DNA of 64,000 nt, taken from the NCBI GenBank assembly GCA_964487745.1, contig CAZASG010000004.1, positions 74,116-138,115 on the forward strand, in the 5' to 3' direction. Below the pieces are notes generated by a model that saw only the letters and a program-made list of their open reading frames with translations, was not told the DNA's origin and searched no databases. Shown here piece by piece: positions 15,403 to 23,179 of this stretch. A program made the translations under genes and the position numbers. Within the stretch, counting starts at the first letter, position 1; each line of letters begins with the position of its first letter. The stretch is from Desulfolinea sp964487745. GTDB taxonomy: Bacteria > Chloroflexota > Anaerolineae > Anaerolineales > Villigracilaceae.

Positions 15403-16380
15403 CTAATCTCCAAGTGCATCTTCAAAAAAAGTTACCATGCGTTGGCTATATTCTTCTGTGGCAAGAAAGATTGATTCGACATGGTACGCATCTTCATAGA
15501 TCCACAACTCGGCATTCGGGCCAGCTTTTTCATAGAGCATCTCTGCTGCTGAAACGTTGATCCATTTATCGGCAGTGCCATGTGTGATCATGATCGGACG
15601 TTCGCCGTGATTTTCTATCGCTTCGATAGGCGTGATCAATTCAAGGTTGAAGCCATCTGAGCGGGCAACTTGCAGAACAGCGTTTTTCATAAACTGTGGG
15701 AACCCGTTCAGCGCAAGCTGATCTTCCAAGACAGTGGGGATATCGGTAAAGGAGCTGTCTGCCCAAATCGCAGCAATGCCCGGCTCCAGACTGAAAGCGT
15801 TGATGCCTGTCACAGCGCCCATCGAAATACCCATCAAGCCAATATCCTGAGATGTGTATCCCTGCCCGATCAGCCAATCATAAGCACCGAGCACATCCTT
15901 ATACTCTTCTGTCCCGGCTGCAAAACGCTCGCTGACGATTTCAGAATCGCCGTGATTGCGCAGATCTATCAGCAGGATGTCGAATCCGCTTTTGGATAAC
16001 ATCCCGGATGTCATCAGGACATTGGAATTACGCTTACACATATCCGCCCCGTGGACGACGATGACGACCTTGCCCGAGGCTTGCTCGGCAGGCACGAACC
16101 ATCCACTGATCCGAACACCATCCTCCCGAGCCGGAAAATTGACATCTTCGAAAGACCCCATCTGATAAGCGGATACATCTATCTGTGTTTCGGGGCCATC
16201 ATACTCGCCGATAAAGCTGGAAGGGATATTATCCCGCCGCCCGTCCATATAGTGACTCTGGCATTTGGGATGAGCTGTAGTCAGCATATTGTAGATGTAA
16301 TTTCCACCTGCAAAATAGCCGCCGATCAGCAGAACAGCAAGAACAAGAATGCCGAGAATGAGGTTCGTTGTTTTTTTCAT
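15403..16380 (-). CDS. Membrane-anchored alpha/beta hydrolase (S9/S33-like)
   Basis: A 325-residue protein with an N-terminal signal anchor (residues 7-28) and an extracytoplasmic alpha/beta-hydrolase domain. The oxyanion region VVIVVHGADMCKRNS (about 103), the nucleophile elbow IGLMGISMGAVTG (Ser about 191), the acid in HGTADKWINVSA (about 269) and the His in YEDAYHVESIF (about 300) are all present, so it should be active as an esterase or peptidase. The substrate is unknown. It is convergent with the dockerin cluster and separated by its terminator. The gene stands 60 bases downstream of metY on the same strand, but a shared role is not evident. Confidence 0.85.
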   Translation of the reverse strand: MKKTTNLILGILVLAVLLIGGYFAGGNYIYNMLTTAHPKCQSHYMDGRRDNIPSSFIGEYDGPETQIDVSAYQMGSFEDVNFPAREDGVRISGWFVPAEQASGKVVIVVHGADMCKRNSNVLMTSGMLSKSGFDILLIDLRNHGDSEIVSERFAAGTEEYKDVLGAYDWLIGQGYTSQDIGLMGISMGAVTGINAFSLEPGIAAIWADSSFTDIPTVLEDQLALNGFPQFMKNAVLQVARSDGFNLELITPIEAIENHGERPIMITHGTADKWINVSAAEMLYEKAGPNAELWIYEDAYHVESIFLATEEYSQRMVTFFEDALGD

Positions 16381-16440
16381 GGTTTGCCTCCATCGAGATT
16401 TTTTAGATAATCGCCTTATTCTACATGATGTATGGCAAGT

Positions 16441-17718
16441 TTACTTTGCTGCTTCTAGGGCCTGCCCCAGATCAGCCAGAATGTCGTCAATATGCTCGAT
16501 CCCCACGCAGAGCCGGATCGTTCCCTCTGAGATGCCCGCTGCTTTCAACTCAAGGGGTGAAAGCTGACGGTGCGTCGTGGAAGCGGGATGCGCTACCAGC
16601 GACTTTGCATCGCCGATATTGACAAGACGTTTAAAGAGCTTCAACGAGTCAAAGAAGCGCACACCGGCATCGAAGCCGCCTTTGATATCGAAGGAGAGCA
16701 GGGCAGAGGGTTTGCCACCAGTGTATTTCTGTGCCAGATCATAATAACGTGAACTTGGCAGTCCTGCATAATTTACAGATTCAACCTGCGTGTGTTCATT
16801 CAGGTAATTTGCGACAGCCCTCGCATTTTCGATATGCCGTTCCATGCGTAGAGCGAGAGTCTCGATGCCTTGCAGGATTAAAAAGGCATTGAAAGGACTC
16901 ATCGTCGAACCCGTGTTGCGCATAGGCACTGTGCGCGCCCGCGTAATAAACGCCGCATCACCGACCTCTTCTGCGTAAACCATGCCATGATATGCCATCT
17001 CAGGTTCGTTCAAGAGCGGGAAACGTTCGGGGTATTTCGCCCATGGGAAATTGCCTCCATCCACGATAATGCCGCCCAGCGAGTTGCCATGCCCGCCCAT
17101 ATATTTCGTCAGCGAATGCACCACAATATCCGCGCCGTAGTCGATGGGTTTGATCAACATCGGGGTCGCGACGGTGTTATCCACCATCAGGGGCACGCCG
17201 TGTTTGTGCGCCATCTCGGCGATGGCTTCGATATCCGACAAACTCCCGACGGGGTTGCTGATGCTCTCGCAAAAGACCATGCTCGTTTTCTCGTCGATCA
17301 ATTTCTCTAAGCTCTCAGGGCTATTATCTTCCGCAAAACGCGCTTCAATGCCCAGTTTGGCGAACATGTGCGCAAAGAGCGTGTACGTCCCGCCGTAGAG
17401 CAGGGGCGTGGAGACGATATTATTTCCCTGTTGGGCGATGGTTAGCACAGCGTAATTGATCGCGGCACTTCCAGCGCTGACAGCCAATGCTGCCAGGCCA
17501 CCTTCGAGCACCGCCACCCGCTTTTCGAGCACGGCGTTGGTTGGGTTCATTAAACGGGTGTAGATATTACCTTCCACTTGGAGATTGAAAAGATCCGAGC
17601 CATGTTGGGCAGAATCAAATTCATAGGCGACGGTCTGGTAAATGGGCACAGCAACGGATTTGGTGGTCGGCTCGGATGTGTATCCGCTATGGATGGCGAG
17701 GGTTTCGGGTTTCATCAT
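16441..17718 (-). CDS. metY: O-acetylhomoserine (thiol)-lyase, PLP enzyme
   Basis: A 425-residue Cys/Met-metabolism PLP enzyme that makes homocysteine from O-acylhomoserine and sulfide. The PLP-binding Lys lies in VVHSLTKYMGGHGNSLGG (Lys about residue 206). The N-terminal ETLAIHSGY and VPIYQTVAYEFDSAQHG, and the C-terminal HPASTTHRQL, are typical of MetY rather than MetB, as is the length above 420. Two ATGs are adjacent (17718 and 17715) behind AAGGAG. It lies 130 bases downstream of metA, whose product supplies the acylated homoserine, so direct sulfhydrylation is the likely route to methionine. Confidence 0.93.
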   Translation of the reverse strand: MMKPETLAIHSGYTSEPTTKSVAVPIYQTVAYEFDSAQHGSDLFNLQVEGNIYTRLMNPTNAVLEKRVAVLEGGLAALAVSAGSAAINYAVLTIAQQGNNIVSTPLLYGGTYTLFAHMFAKLGIEARFAEDNSPESLEKLIDEKTSMVFCESISNPVGSLSDIEAIAEMAHKHGVPLMVDNTVATPMLIKPIDYGADIVVHSLTKYMGGHGNSLGGIIVDGGNFPWAKYPERFPLLNEPEMAYHGMVYAEEVGDAAFITRARTVPMRNTGSTMSPFNAFLILQGIETLALRMERHIENARAVANYLNEHTQVESVNYAGLPSSRYYDLAQKYTGGKPSALLSFDIKGGFDAGVRFFDSLKLFKRLVNIGDAKSLVAHPASTTHRQLSPLELKAAGISEGTIRLCVGIEHIDDILADLGQALEAAK

Positions 17719-17806
17719 TTTCTCCTTCGATGGGGACGGACGTGTTTTGGGCTTGGTGTCATTTAAACGGTAGTTTACTTGTCGACGGGCATTTTACCGA
17801 TAAAAG

Positions 17807-17820
17807 ATGGTGCGACGCAC
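17807..17820. repeat. GGTGCGACGCAC repeat (copy 1)
   Basis: ATGGTGCGACGCAC in the metA-metY gap. Related copies are at 24180-24194, 27496-27511 and 27572-27585. Confidence 0.5.
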
Positions 17821-17848
17821 AGAATTCACAAACGGTGTCAAGCCCAAA

Positions 17849-18931
17849 TCAGGGGCGATCCGCGTTCAGTCCAAGTGGATCATTGGGATCAATATCCGGC
17901 GGGAAGGGGATTTTACGGTCCACATCCGTCAGTTGGTAGACCAATCCCAACCAGTTGTTGAAGAAGGCTCTGCCTGTATCACGCCAGGTATTGTCGAGCC
18001 AGGGTTCGATCTCTTCTTCAGGGAAGGGCGGAACTTCGTTGCCCTGCTCCAGCGCGGCGTAGACCAGTTCCTGATAATAATCGACGATGCGAGCAGCTTT
18101 CTTTCCAAAATAATTTTCGGGGTGCGGCGGATACTCATCGCGTTCACTGGCGATGAAGCGTAGTACTTCGCGCTTATATTCCTTGAGCAGGGAGATACGG
18201 TCGTATTCGGGATGTCCCTGTAAAAAGACGAGCCGGAATTGGTCGGGGCTGACAGCGAGATGGACACCACCATCCCTGCTGTAGACGAGAGTTTTGTAAC
18301 CAGCCACTTCGAGCTGGGCGCGGCTGACATCGTTATTGCGCGAGTGGGGAACGTCGAAGCGGGTGTTGATATCATGCAGGAGGGGGTGAATGTGGTTTTC
18401 GACACGATGCTCGTAGACGCCCCAGCGTTTTTTTACGAGGGGTTTGCGCTCGATACGGCTGACCGACTTTGCAATGGCATGTGTGGAGAGGCAGGATGCC
18501 AACGTGGACGTGACATTGGTTGTTGACCACTCGATGATATTTCGCAGTTCGTCCCAAAATGGTTCTTCGTCCAGATTTGGGTTTGTGGGGTTCGTGCCTG
18601 TGATGATGAGTGCATCAAGCCCTTCATCTTTTAATGCGTCGAAGGTAGTGTAATGCTCATTGATGTAGGCTTGAATTTCCAAGCTGCGGGATGGATCGGG
18701 AACAGTACAGGGATGGATATAAAATTGTACGATCTTGCTGCTGCTACCGACAAGACGCAGAAATTGCAACTCGGTCACTTTGAAAGCCGAATCAGGCATC
18801 ATGTTCAGGAAGCCGATATGAAGCTCGCGGATATCTTGCTTTAGCGCTTTTTCAATGCTGAGGACTTCCTGGTTATGTTGTTGGCTAAGTTGCTCGAGAC
18901 TTGGGAGGGGAGTATGGGCTACAAGGGGCAT
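17849..18931 (-). CDS. metA: Homoserine O-acyltransferase, MetA family (divergent type)
   Basis: A 360-residue MetA/HTS-family enzyme that activates homoserine with acetyl- or succinyl-CoA. The catalytic Cys lies in TSTLASCLSTHAIA (about residue 150), and the His/Glu pair in LQGHPEYDR (about 242). LHIGFLNMMPDSAFKVTE is the conserved N-terminal block. Where the E. coli enzyme reads TGAPLG, with Gly choosing succinyl-CoA (Glu chooses acetyl-CoA), this protein reads TGTNPT, so acyl specificity cannot be predicted. It is somewhat longer than E. coli MetA (309). A weak ribosome site precedes the ATG, 30 bases downstream of the terminator of the preceding unit. No SAM riboswitch is seen upstream. 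Confidence 0.9.
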   Translation of the reverse strand: MPLVAHTPLPSLEQLSQQHNQEVLSIEKALKQDIRELHIGFLNMMPDSAFKVTELQFLRLVGSSSKIVQFYIHPCTVPDPSRSLEIQAYINEHYTTFDALKDEGLDALIITGTNPTNPNLDEEPFWDELRNIIEWSTTNVTSTLASCLSTHAIAKSVSRIERKPLVKKRWGVYEHRVENHIHPLLHDINTRFDVPHSRNNDVSRAQLEVAGYKTLVYSRDGGVHLAVSPDQFRLVFLQGHPEYDRISLLKEYKREVLRFIASERDEYPPHPENYFGKKAARIVDYYQELVYAALEQGNEVPPFPEEEIEPWLDNTWRDTGRAFFNNWLGLVYQLTDVDRKIPFPPDIDPNDPLGLNADRP

Positions 18932-18958
18932 GGTATTTCTCTTTATCTATGCAAAAAT

Positions 18959-18985
18959 GCGAAGGATGCCAGAAGCGTCCTTCGC
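18959..18985 (-). terminator. Intrinsic terminator between the DUF1304 gene and metA
   Basis: Arms GCGAAGGA and TCCTTCGC around an 11-base loop, followed on the minus strand by ATTTTTGC. It ends the HD-GYP/DUF1304 transcript upstream of metA. Confidence 0.75.
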
Positions 18986-19022
18986 AGGTGGTTTTCAGTT
19001 GCATTAGGATATAACAAATGGG

Positions 19023-19379
19023 TTAGGAAAGCAAGAGCAAGATCAAGCCGATCGCCGCAGGCAAGGCTTGAATGTAGAGAATCTTGCGGCTGGCGGTCAG
19101 TCCGCCGAAAATCCCCGCGATGAGCACACAGCTTAAAAAGAAGACTTTGATGCTCATCCCCGCCGCACCGAGGCTGAGACCCCAGATCAGACCCGCTGCC
19201 AGAAAACCGTTGTAAAGTCCCTGATTCATTGCCAGCGTTTTGGATGCAGCGGCTGCTTCTTTCATTGTGCCAAAGATACGTCGCCCGAGGGGTTTGTCCC
19301 AGTAAAACATTTCCAATACAAGAAAGGCGATGTGTTGCAGGGCAATGAAAAGGATAAGAGTGTTTGAAAGTGTGGTCAT
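19023..19379 (-). CDS. DUF1304 family small membrane protein
   Basis: A 118-residue inner-membrane protein with four predicted helices. It has the DUF1304 hallmarks LEMFYWDKPLGRRIFG (about residues 22-37) and NQGLYNGFLAAGLIWGL (about 52-68). Function is unknown in the family. Its ATG overlaps the stop of the upstream HD-GYP gene by one base (TAATG), so the two are translationally coupled. Confidence 0.85.
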   Translation of the reverse strand: MTTLSNTLILFIALQHIAFLVLEMFYWDKPLGRRIFGTMKEAAAASKTLAMNQGLYNGFLAAGLIWGLSLGAAGMSIKVFFLSCVLIAGIFGGLTASRKILYIQALPAAIGLILLLLS

Positions 19380-20575
19380 TATTCCGTAATTATAGTGTTA
19401 TTGTCGACTATTTTCATGAATTCGTCCACCACCTGCGGGTCAAAGTGGATATTCCGTTGCGCTTGTATGTATACCATTACTTTTTCGTGCTCCCATGCTT
19501 TTCGGTAGGGACGGTCTGAATTCAGGGCATCCCAGACATCGACAACTGAGAAAATACGTGCTGACAAGGGAATTTCTTTACCAGCCAAGCCTTGTGTATA
19601 ACCAGTCCCGTCCCATTTTTCATGATGGTGATATGGAATATCGAGTGCAGGTAACAGGTAGGGGATTGTTGAGAGCATCTCGTATGCGTAAACGGGATGC
19701 TGACGCATGATCTTCCATTCGCTTTTTGTTAGTTTTCCGGGCTTGAAGAGAATGGAGTCGGGGACACCCATTTTTCCAATATCATGTAATAGTGCGCCGC
19801 GGCGTATATGTTCCAGTTCTTCCCCAGTGAAACCCATTATCTCTGACAGCTGAACGGTTATTGCGGTCACTCGCTCGGAATGCCCTTTGGTTTCCATATC
19901 GCGCAGTTCAAGGGCATGCGCCCAACCTTTCAGGGTGTTGTCATAGGCCAGGGTCAATGCTTGGTGCGAATTTTCGAGATTGGTATATAGGGTTGCATTG
20001 TCAATGGCAATAGCAATTTGGGATGCGGTTGTTTCCAAAACCCGTTGATCGGTCTCCGAGTATGCATTGAGGTGAGTGGTTTCTATATTAATGACACCGA
20101 TAATTTCATCGTTGTTGATCAGGGGCACACATAATTCGGATCGAATATCATTTCTCATGGAGAAATAACGCTTGTCCTGGCGCACGTCACCAATACGCTC
20201 GCTTTTTCCGGTTTTGGCTACGCTCCCTGTAATCCCCACTCCGATCCGAATTCCCTGAGATGCGATATATGCCTTATCCCTTTGTATGAAGGTTGCGCCA
20301 CGCCCCTGATCGCTCAAGGCGAAAGGCTTTAATTCATTTGTTGCCTTGTCGATTAGTAAAACCGCTCCATATTCATAATCCAATAAATCCTCGAGGACGC
20401 GAATGATTTCCTGGGCGAGGGTTTCCGGCGAGTGCAGGGATTGCAGCCGTCGGCTTGTCTGGTGGATGGCGGTTAAATATTTCGATGATTGCCAGGGGCT
20501 TGATACCAATCGACGCAGGTCTTCCAATTCCTGGATTAGTTGATCTTTTGTCTTGTTTTTGTCTTTTGTTGCCAC
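19379..20575 (-). CDS. GAF-domain HD-GYP phosphodiesterase-like protein
   Basis: A 398-residue cytoplasmic signalling protein. It has a short coiled N-terminus, a GAF domain (about residues 45-195, ending VIGVINIETT... and ASQIAIAIDNATLY) and an HD-GYP domain (about 215-390). Metal-site motifs are present: HSERV (about 232), LLHDIGKMGVPD (about 262), HPVYAYEML (about 291) and HHHEKWDGTGYTQGL (about 315), where the family's GYP triplet reads GYT. HD-GYP proteins usually degrade cyclic di-GMP; the partner signal for the GAF domain is unknown. Translation starts at GTG (20575), with no in-frame ATG nearby. It is coupled to the DUF1304 gene. Confidence 0.9.
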   Translation of the reverse strand: MATKDKNKTKDQLIQELEDLRRLVSSPWQSSKYLTAIHQTSRRLQSLHSPETLAQEIIRVLEDLLDYEYGAVLLIDKATNELKPFALSDQGRGATFIQRDKAYIASQGIRIGVGITGSVAKTGKSERIGDVRQDKRYFSMRNDIRSELCVPLINNDEIIGVINIETTHLNAYSETDQRVLETTASQIAIAIDNATLYTNLENSHQALTLAYDNTLKGWAHALELRDMETKGHSERVTAITVQLSEIMGFTGEELEHIRRGALLHDIGKMGVPDSILFKPGKLTKSEWKIMRQHPVYAYEMLSTIPYLLPALDIPYHHHEKWDGTGYTQGLAGKEIPLSARIFSVVDVWDALNSDRPYRKAWEHEKVMVYIQAQRNIHFDPQVVDEFMKIVDNNTIITE

Positions 20576-20653
20576 GGAAGCGCCATCTTCATCTTTTTAT
20601 AAGTTTTGTCTATAGGTGTATTGAAATTATAGCTAGAAATTCAAAGATATATG

Positions 20654-20693
20654 AACAAATTCATCGCCAAAACTTTAGCGATGAATTTGTTTT
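20654..20693. terminator. Strong bidirectional terminator-like hairpin
   Basis: Perfect 14-bp arms AACAAATTCATCGC (20654-20667) and GCGATGAATTTGTT (20678-20691) with a ten-base loop, followed on the plus strand by TTTT. On the minus strand it ends the GNAT-containing transcript ahead of the HD-GYP gene. Confidence 0.7.
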
Positions 20694-20754
20694 CAATATG
20701 GGGAAAAGATGCGCTATGCCGAGAGCGGTGACAGGGACGAGAATATAACGTATC

Positions 20755-20829
20755 TTATTTCTGCATGGTCTCTTCGACCATGCCCGCCAGCGACAAACCG
20801 AGTTCGTTTTCTTGTCCATAGTTATTCAT
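20755..20829 (-). CDS. Possible 24-residue small protein
   Basis: A short frame, MNNYGQENELGLSLAGMVEE plus four residues, starting 24 bases after the GNAT gene stop. It has an AAGGAT-like ribosome site and is followed by the 20654-20693 hairpin. It may be a genuine small protein or the worn end of a larger gene; nothing in its sequence indicates function. Confidence 0.25.
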   Translation of the reverse strand: MNNYGQENELGLSLAGMVEETMQK

Positions 20830-20853
20830 AGGATTATCCTTCAAATATTGAAA

Positions 20854-21279
20854 TTATTCAAAGAGCTTCATTCTGATCTGATTCTTTTGCGTTTCCTTAT
20901 CGAACACTTTGCCGATTTCCACGAAACCATATTTCTTGTAGAAATTTCTTCCAATGGGATTGTCTTCAAAAACCTCCAGCGTCAAAGGCATCTTGAGTTT
21001 GGTTACATGATCCATGAGCGCCCGGCCGATCCCTTTGCGGTGATGTTCGGCATGGACAAAAAGTCCGCCGACTTCGTTCTCAAGCAACGAAATGAAACCG
21101 ATGACTTTGCCATCTTTCTCATAGACCCATGTTTCGGATGTGGGCAAGTAGACGGTGGTAATTCTGTCTCTTTCTTTGGTCAGAAAGGCTTCATCAAGGA
21201 AATGGTGCGCGACCTTTGAAGCGGAATACCATGCATCCAGTAATTCATTTAAGTCCGTGTCGCGATATTTTCTTATCAT
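20854..21279 (-). CDS. GNAT-family N-acetyltransferase
   Basis: A 141-residue acetyl-CoA-dependent acyltransferase. The fold is clear: IRKYRDTDLNELLDAWYSAS at the start, the core strands YEKDGKVIGFISLLENEVGGLFV, and the CoA pyrophosphate loop HRKGIGRALMDHV (about residues 80-92), then FYKKYGFVEIGK near the end. The substrate (amine, antibiotic or protein N-terminus) is not predictable. It lies 34 bases downstream of the Nudix gene on the same strand. Confidence 0.9.
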   Translation of the reverse strand: MIRKYRDTDLNELLDAWYSASKVAHHFLDEAFLTKERDRITTVYLPTSETWVYEKDGKVIGFISLLENEVGGLFVHAEHHRKGIGRALMDHVTKLKMPLTLEVFEDNPIGRNFYKKYGFVEIGKVFDKETQKNQIRMKLFE

Positions 21280-21313
21280 TCTTCAGGTAGGGAATACTTG
21301 TTTTTTATCTCGA

Positions 21314-21769
21314 TTAGAATAAATACTGCTCAAAATCTTTCGCTAATTCTTCATAAACAGGTCGCTTGAAAGAAACGATCTTTGCAATCATCTCGTCCAT
21401 ACTCATCCACTGCCAACTTATGAATTCTTTCTGGTCACCGAGTGTGATCTCTTCTTCGTTCCCCGTAAAGCGGAAGAGAAACCAGCGCTGTACCTGCCCA
21501 CGCCCTGTCTTGGCATTGCGGACTTCTTCAGGCAATTCATAGGCTAGCCAGCGCGGCGTAGTTGCCAGCAACTCAAGACTTTCTTCTCTGATGCCGGTTT
21601 CTTCCAGAATTTCCCGTTTAACGCCTTCTAACGGCGTTTCGCCTTCATCCAATCCACCTTGCGGGAACTGCCAGGCATCGGGAATCTTGCGCCGTTCCAA
21701 CCCAAGGACGAGACCTTGCTCATTGATGATTACAGCGCCTGTCCCTGCGCGAAAGGTTAGGTTGCTCAT
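21314..21769 (-). CDS. Nudix hydrolase, RppH-like
   Basis: A 151-residue Nudix hydrolase. The full Nudix box is present (GGLDEGETPLEGVKREILEE, then TG; about residues 38-59), preceded by DAWQFPQ, which is characteristic of RppH and diadenosine polyphosphate hydrolases. From family knowledge it may remove pyrophosphate from mRNA 5' ends or cleave dinucleoside polyphosphates. Total length and the C-terminal EFISWQWMSMDEM fit RppH. A housekeeping role in RNA turnover is likely but not certain. Confidence 0.88.
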   Translation of the reverse strand: MSNLTFRAGTGAVIINEQGLVLGLERRKIPDAWQFPQGGLDEGETPLEGVKREILEETGIREESLELLATTPRWLAYELPEEVRNAKTGRGQVQRWFLFRFTGNEEEITLGDQKEFISWQWMSMDEMIAKIVSFKRPVYEELAKDFEQYLF

Positions 21770-21827
21770 TATTTGTTTTCTTGTCTGTAGTTGTAATAAG
21801 GGGTCTAGTTCTTACCATTACTGTGTT

Positions 21828-22373
21828 TTACGATCTTCTTATTGCCTCTTTATTTAGTTCATTGTAAAACATAGATTTCATTTTCCCGATTTCTGTGAAA
21901 ATATCTCTAATTTTTTTGTCAAATGTTGTGTCTACACAACTCTCCATAGGACTAACTTTTTCAGGCAATGAGTCTAATAGATCTATGAGGGTTGATAGCT
22001 TTTCAGCAGAAGATTCAAGAGCATATAGCCGTAATTTTCCATCTAAAATGCCAAGTGATGCGATGGCACTATCTACAGTTTTTTGGTAGTCTCGGTTTCG
22101 TTCCCACCACTCCTCTTCTTCATCAATACTTATGCCGATTGATAACCGTTCTTCCCAATACCTAGCTTCTTCTGTCCCCTTTGAGAAAAGTATTGATAGT
22201 GTACTTTCAAGGTCTTTACTCACATCTTCAAGCACTCTTCGTAGGTGTTCTTCGCGAGATACAATTGTTTCTTGATTGTGTCTAACCTTTGATGCTATTA
22301 GTGAAAAAACACCCGCGATTAAAGCCCCTAAGCCTATTTTTATTGCAGTGTCCGCAACATCTATCCAATTCAT
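21828..22373 (-). CDS. Hypothetical protein with N-terminal membrane helix and coiled coil
   Basis: A 181-residue protein with one membrane helix (about residues 9-27) and a long, charged cytoplasmic helical region (EEHLRRVLEDVSKDLESTLS onward). A GGAGAGG ribosome site precedes the ATG at 22373. Base composition is more AT-rich than the flanking housekeeping genes. It borders the duplicated lipA end and the HEPN/MNT cassette, so it may belong to the same acquired segment. No family is recognised. Confidence 0.65.
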   Translation of the reverse strand: MNWIDVADTAIKIGLGALIAGVFSLIASKVRHNQETIVSREEHLRRVLEDVSKDLESTLSILFSKGTEEARYWEERLSIGISIDEEEEWWERNRDYQKTVDSAIASLGILDGKLRLYALESSAEKLSTLIDLLDSLPEKVSPMESCVDTTFDKKIRDIFTEIGKMKSMFYNELNKEAIRRS

Positions 22374-22411
22374 ATCCTCTCCTGGCTCATCAAGATATTT
22401 ACGATTCTAGT

Positions 22412-22474
22412 CTAGTTAGATATTTCTTGCTGAAACACCTTACCTAACTCCCTGACCTGCTCCGCAGCATGATA
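22412..22474 (-). pseudogene. Remnant of a lipA 3' end (20 codons plus stop)
   Basis: Read on the minus strand this encodes YHAAEQVRELGKVFQQEISN followed by TAG. The first ten residues equal the segment near the C-terminus of the intact lipA encoded about 800 bases away (YHAAEQVREL). At DNA level 22445-22476 and 23243-23274 agree at 29 of 32 positions. It begins 8 bases after the hepT stop. The most natural reading is that the toxin-antitoxin cassette went into the end of lipA, leaving the displaced original end here. Confidence 0.75.
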
Positions 22475-22482
22475 CGTCCCCA

Positions 22483-22854
22483 TTATTTCAAGTCCCCGAT
22501 CATTCTTTCCACAACCAAAATCAACTCAGGAATATCATGCTGGCAAATATCGAAAACCTGCTCTACATCCACATCGAAATAGCCGTGTGCGATTACATCG
22601 CGAACGCCCATTACGCCACGCCACTCAATTTCAGGATAATTTTTGAGCAATTCCCCTTTTGTTTTATCATCAATTCGTTTGAACGCTTCGCCTACCGCGA
22701 TTAGACTCATGCAGATGCTGTCCAGCTTATCTATGCCTTCGTTGTCTTTACGAAAATCGGAAGGGTTTTCTATGCCATCAAATCGACGGGGAATATGTTG
22801 TAATGACTTGAGAATATTTTCCAGTTTTTCAAGGACAAAGACCTTGTTATACAT
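22483..22854 (-). CDS. hepT: HEPN-family toxin, HepT/DUF86
   Basis: A 123-residue HEPN-domain protein with the catalytic-type motif RDVIAHGYF (R-x4-H, about residues 87-95) typical of HepT RNase toxins. It overlaps the preceding MNT gene by 8 bases. In this family the nucleotidyltransferase partner silences the toxin by AMPylating the tyrosine close to that motif; here a Tyr follows the His by two positions. It is the distal gene of a two-gene toxin-antitoxin module. Confidence 0.88.
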   Translation of the reverse strand: MYNKVFVLEKLENILKSLQHIPRRFDGIENPSDFRKDNEGIDKLDSICMSLIAVGEAFKRIDDKTKGELLKNYPEIEWRGVMGVRDVIAHGYFDVDVEQVFDICQHDIPELILVVERMIGDLK

Positions 22855-23140
22855 AGAGAGCTTCCTTCTCTATTTCCCGCTTTAGCTTTTCATCCATTTT
22901 TTCCCGCAAACGGATCAAATCTATTTCATGAGCAAGTAGATCTTCTAATTCAGCTTTCATGCTGGCAGTACGGAAAAGATTCGGTTGGTCAGTTTCAAAG
23001 ACAATATCCACGTCGCTTTCAACATTGGCTTCATCTCGTGCTACCGACCCAAAAACACCCAAGCTAAGTAAATGATACTGCTTGGCGTATTCTTTTTTAA
23101 ACTGGCGCAAAATTGCGAGAACTTTTTCTTTATCCATCAT
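22847..23140 (-). CDS. mntA: MNT-family nucleotidyltransferase antitoxin
   Basis: A 97-residue minimal nucleotidyltransferase. The active-site pattern GSVARDEANVESDVDIVFET (GSxARxxxxxxSDxDxxV, about residues 30-49) is complete, so it should be able to transfer AMP. It precedes and overlaps hepT, the canonical order of MntA-HepT modules used in plasmid or island maintenance and in defence. Adjacent ATGs at 23140 and 23137 follow AAAGGTAGAG. Its own promoter may lie in the repeat-derived sequence between it and lipA. Confidence 0.9.
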   Translation of the reverse strand: MMDKEKVLAILRQFKKEYAKQYHLLSLGVFGSVARDEANVESDVDIVFETDQPNLFRTASMKAELEDLLAHEIDLIRLREKMDEKLKREIEKEALYV

Positions 23141-23179
23141 TCTCTACCTTTTTACAAAAAGATCACTGAATCGAGTATA

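Noticed and set aside
18932..19022. SAM riboswitch upstream of metA
   Set aside because: The gap holds only the terminator hairpin of the preceding unit; no SAM-I/SAM-II core sequence or pseudoknot is recognisable.
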